NCBI GenBank assembly: GCA_034429275.1
Contig: DAOUFU010000044.1
Location: 1-21,434, forward strand
Direction of reading: 5' to 3'
Length of the DNA stretch: 21,434 nt
From: DAOUFU01 sp034429275
GTDB lineage: Bacteria > Chloroflexota > Anaerolineae > Aggregatilineales > Aggregatilineaceae
Made by a program: the position numbers and the translations under genes. Shown here in pieces: positions 19,900 to 21,434 of the stretch. Each line of letters begins with the position of its first letter. Position 1 is the first letter of the stretch. Under the pieces are notes generated by a model. The model made no database searches, was not told the origin of the DNA, and was given only the letters and a program-made list of their open reading frames with translations.

Positions 19900-21434
19900 C
19901 TATGCGAACCAAAACACTCTGCGCTTTCGCCTTGCTGATCTTGCTGCTGGCCGGCTGGCTCTTCGGGGGATCGCCCGGTGCCGCGTTTCAGGATGCCACG
20001 CCCGCATCTTCTGTCACACCCACCCTCGCCCCCACCGCGACGCCCTCGCCCAGCCCTACCATCACCCCGCTGCCGCCTGCTTCGCCCACTCCGCCCGTGC
20101 CGACTCTCATCCCGCCCACGCCCCTGCCCACCGCCGCCCAGGACCAGGTGACCCTGGCGGATTTTTCCGGGCTGGCGCGCGCCAGGGATGCCCAGGTGCT
20201 GCGGGTTGGCGCGCTCTATAATGCCTATCCGTTTGTCTGGCTCAACGAGTTTGGCGAGGTCGCTGGTTACGAAGCGGACGTGATGCGCGCTGTCGGCATC
20301 GAGCTGGGCATTCAGATCGAATTTGTGCAGGTCACCCGCCACCATGCCCACGAATTTTTGCTCAGCGGCGAGGTGGACCTTCTGATCGGCCAGCAGGTCG
20401 CCGCGCGCGATGTGGATTCCGTGCTCGAATTTGCGCATCCCTACTATGTCAACCAGGAACGAATGGTCGTCCGCCAGGACAGCCCCTGGACCGACCTCAC
20501 CCAGATGGCCGGGCAGCCGGTCAGCGTGGTGCTGGGCACACGCAGCGAACGCGCGCTCGCGCACTGGTCGCAGCAGACCGGCGTCAGCTTCGACCTCCGC
20601 CCCGCCCTCACCGAGAACGAAGCGCTCGACGCGCTGGCAGCGGGCGCAGTCGAGGGCATGGTCGGCACGCTGGACAGTCTGAGCCGCGCCGGTCGCCAGC
20701 AGATGCGCCTGATCGACCAGCCCGTGCTGAACGAATATTACGCCATCGCCGTGCGCCCGCACGATGTCAACCTGCTCAAGCTGCTCAACCGCTCGCTCCA
20801 GCGGTTGAAGGCCAGTGGCCGCCTGGACCAGATTTACCAGCAGTGGTTCCCCGGCACACCCATCGACTTCACCGCCCTGGTCCCGGTGTACGAAAACCTC
20901 TACAAAGATACGCGCGGTTTCGGCGACTTCCCCACCGATCTCCCCGTACCCACCAATCCCGTCCAGGCGCGCATCGCCGCCGGGCAGCCGCTTCGCGTCG
21001 CCGGGCTGATCGGCCCCGGTGAGCAGGATGTCCCCGCCCAGGTTCGCCTGACCGACGCCCTCAACCGTGCCCTGGTCGAAGAAATGGCGCGGCGCTGGGG
21101 TGTCCCGCTCGAAATCGTGCCCAATTCCACCCGGAATGCGGTTGATCTGGTCGCCGGCGGCCAGGCGGACCTGGCAGTTGGCGTCAGCCCAACCTGGGAC
21201 CAGGCCGACCGCGTCGAGTATTCGCTGGGCTACATCCAGCACGCCGATCAGCTGCTGGTTCGCCAGAACGAGATGTGGCCGCGCATCACCACCGGCTTTA
21301 GCGATATGCTGGGCACCGGCTGGTCCATCGGCTACTTCGCCGATGAACCCCAGGACAAAGAGAACATCCAGTACTACGCCCATTATTTCCGCGTCGGCGA
21401 AAACATCACGATCCTGGAGATCATGCACGAGAAC
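19896..21434 (+). CDS. Secreted protein with two tandem family-3 solute-binding domains (3' end beyond window)
   Basis: An open frame of 513 codons runs to the window edge with no stop. The ATG at 19896 overlaps the nadD stop as ATGA; ATG at 19902 is an alternative. Residues 1-30 form a signal peptide without a lipobox. Residues 35-80 are a Pro/Thr/Ser-rich linker (PTLAPTATPSPSPTITPLPP and on). Residues about 100-318 are a complete SBP_bac_3 domain: VLRVGALYNAYPFVW, GEVAGYEADVMRAVGIELG, GEVDLLIG, FAHPYYVNQERMVVR, LNRSLQRLKASGRLDQIYQQWF. From 366 a second such domain begins (LRVAGLIGP, LNRALVEEMARRWG, GGQADLAVGVSPTWDQADRVEYSLGY) and is cut by the window. Such domains bind amino acids and similar small ligands. 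No permease is visible, so a receptor or sensor is as likely as a transporter. Confidence 0.9.
   Translation, partial: MTMRTKTLCAFALLILLLAGWLFGGSPGAAFQDATPASSVTPTLAPTATPSPSPTITPLPPASPTPPVPTLIPPTPLPTAAQDQVTLADFSGLARARDAQVLRVGALYNAYPFVWLNEFGEVAGYEADVMRAVGIELGIQIEFVQVTRHHAHEFLLSGEVDLLIGQQVAARDVDSVLEFAHPYYVNQERMVVRQDSPWTDLTQMAGQPVSVVLGTRSERALAHWSQQTGVSFDLRPALTENEALDALAAGAVEGMVGTLDSLSRAGRQQMRLIDQPVLNEYYAIAVRPHDVNLLKLLNRSLQRLKASGRLDQIYQQWFPGTPIDFTALVPVYENLYKDTRGFGDFPTDLPVPTNPVQARIAAGQPLRVAGLIGPGEQDVPAQVRLTDALNRALVEEMARRWGVPLEIVPNSTRNAVDLVAGGQADLAVGVSPTWDQADRVEYSLGYIQHADQLLVRQNEMWPRITTGFSDMLGTGWSIGYFADEPQDKENIQYYAHYFRVGENITILEIMHEN

Noticed and set aside
19866..21428. 520-codon open frame on the minus strand at the window end
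   Set aside because: Antisense to the double solute-binding protein gene, whose plus-strand translation has a signal peptide and clear family blocks.

Overview
This is a high-GC bacterial chromosome segment made almost entirely of conserved core and housekeeping genes. I see no insertion sequence, CRISPR array, prophage, tRNA or rRNA. The best guess for the host is a Chloroflexota bacterium, probably Anaerolineae-like. The reasons are the style of the small ferredoxins (SLCLRDGAC start), long Pro/Thr-rich linkers after signal peptides, a Rex repressor, an LPATG-type surface protein, and the mix of ATP synthase, MreB and Mn-type superoxide dismutase. This is inference from protein style, not from a marker tree.

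Layout. 1-3753 (+): a membrane-anchored protein with two degenerate LytM/M23-like domains, a family-5 solute-binding protein with no transporter partners, and an unrecognised helical protein. 3778-5903 (-): two tandem paralogous 7Fe-type ferredoxins and an Mn-type superoxide dismutase, each with its own terminator. 6090-7245 (-): an MreB paralogue. 7262-11934 (-): the F1 part of ATP synthase in the order atpA-atpG-atpD-atpC, behind its own promoter. 12014-12883 (-): proC. 13100-14250: a VanZ-like membrane protein (+) facing rex (-). 14451-16106: a Tat-exported peptidoglycan amidase (+) and an LPATG surface protein (-). 16147-17926 (+): a GbsR/MarR-like regulator and a polyprenyl diphosphate synthase. 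18011 to the end (+): an obg-nadD-(double solute-binding protein) operon. Its last gene runs off the window.

How the parts may work together. Two regulatory links can be read from the DNA. (1) The atp promoter carries an 18-bp near-palindrome that matches the Rex operator form TTGTTAA-N4-TTAACAA at 12 of 14 defined positions and covers the -10 box. The rex gene lies about 1.7 kb beyond that promoter, past proC, so ATP synthase may be under NADH/NAD+ control. (2) The GbsR/MarR-like gene and the downstream polyprenyl synthase gene share the palindromic core GTTCTGAAC just after their -10 boxes. This suggests an autoregulated switch on isoprenoid chain synthesis. Two further promoters (amidase, obg) place the expected +1 on the A of the ATG and look leaderless.

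Several proteins are recognisable family members with altered key motifs: M23-like domains without metal ligands, MreB with Asp to Asn in phosphate-2, NadD with a degraded ISxTxxR motif, and a polyprenyl synthase whose segment after the second Asp-rich motif is replaced by an Ala/Ser/Pro-rich stretch. I found no clear new multi-gene defence or biosynthetic system. The regulatory wiring is the most novel content.
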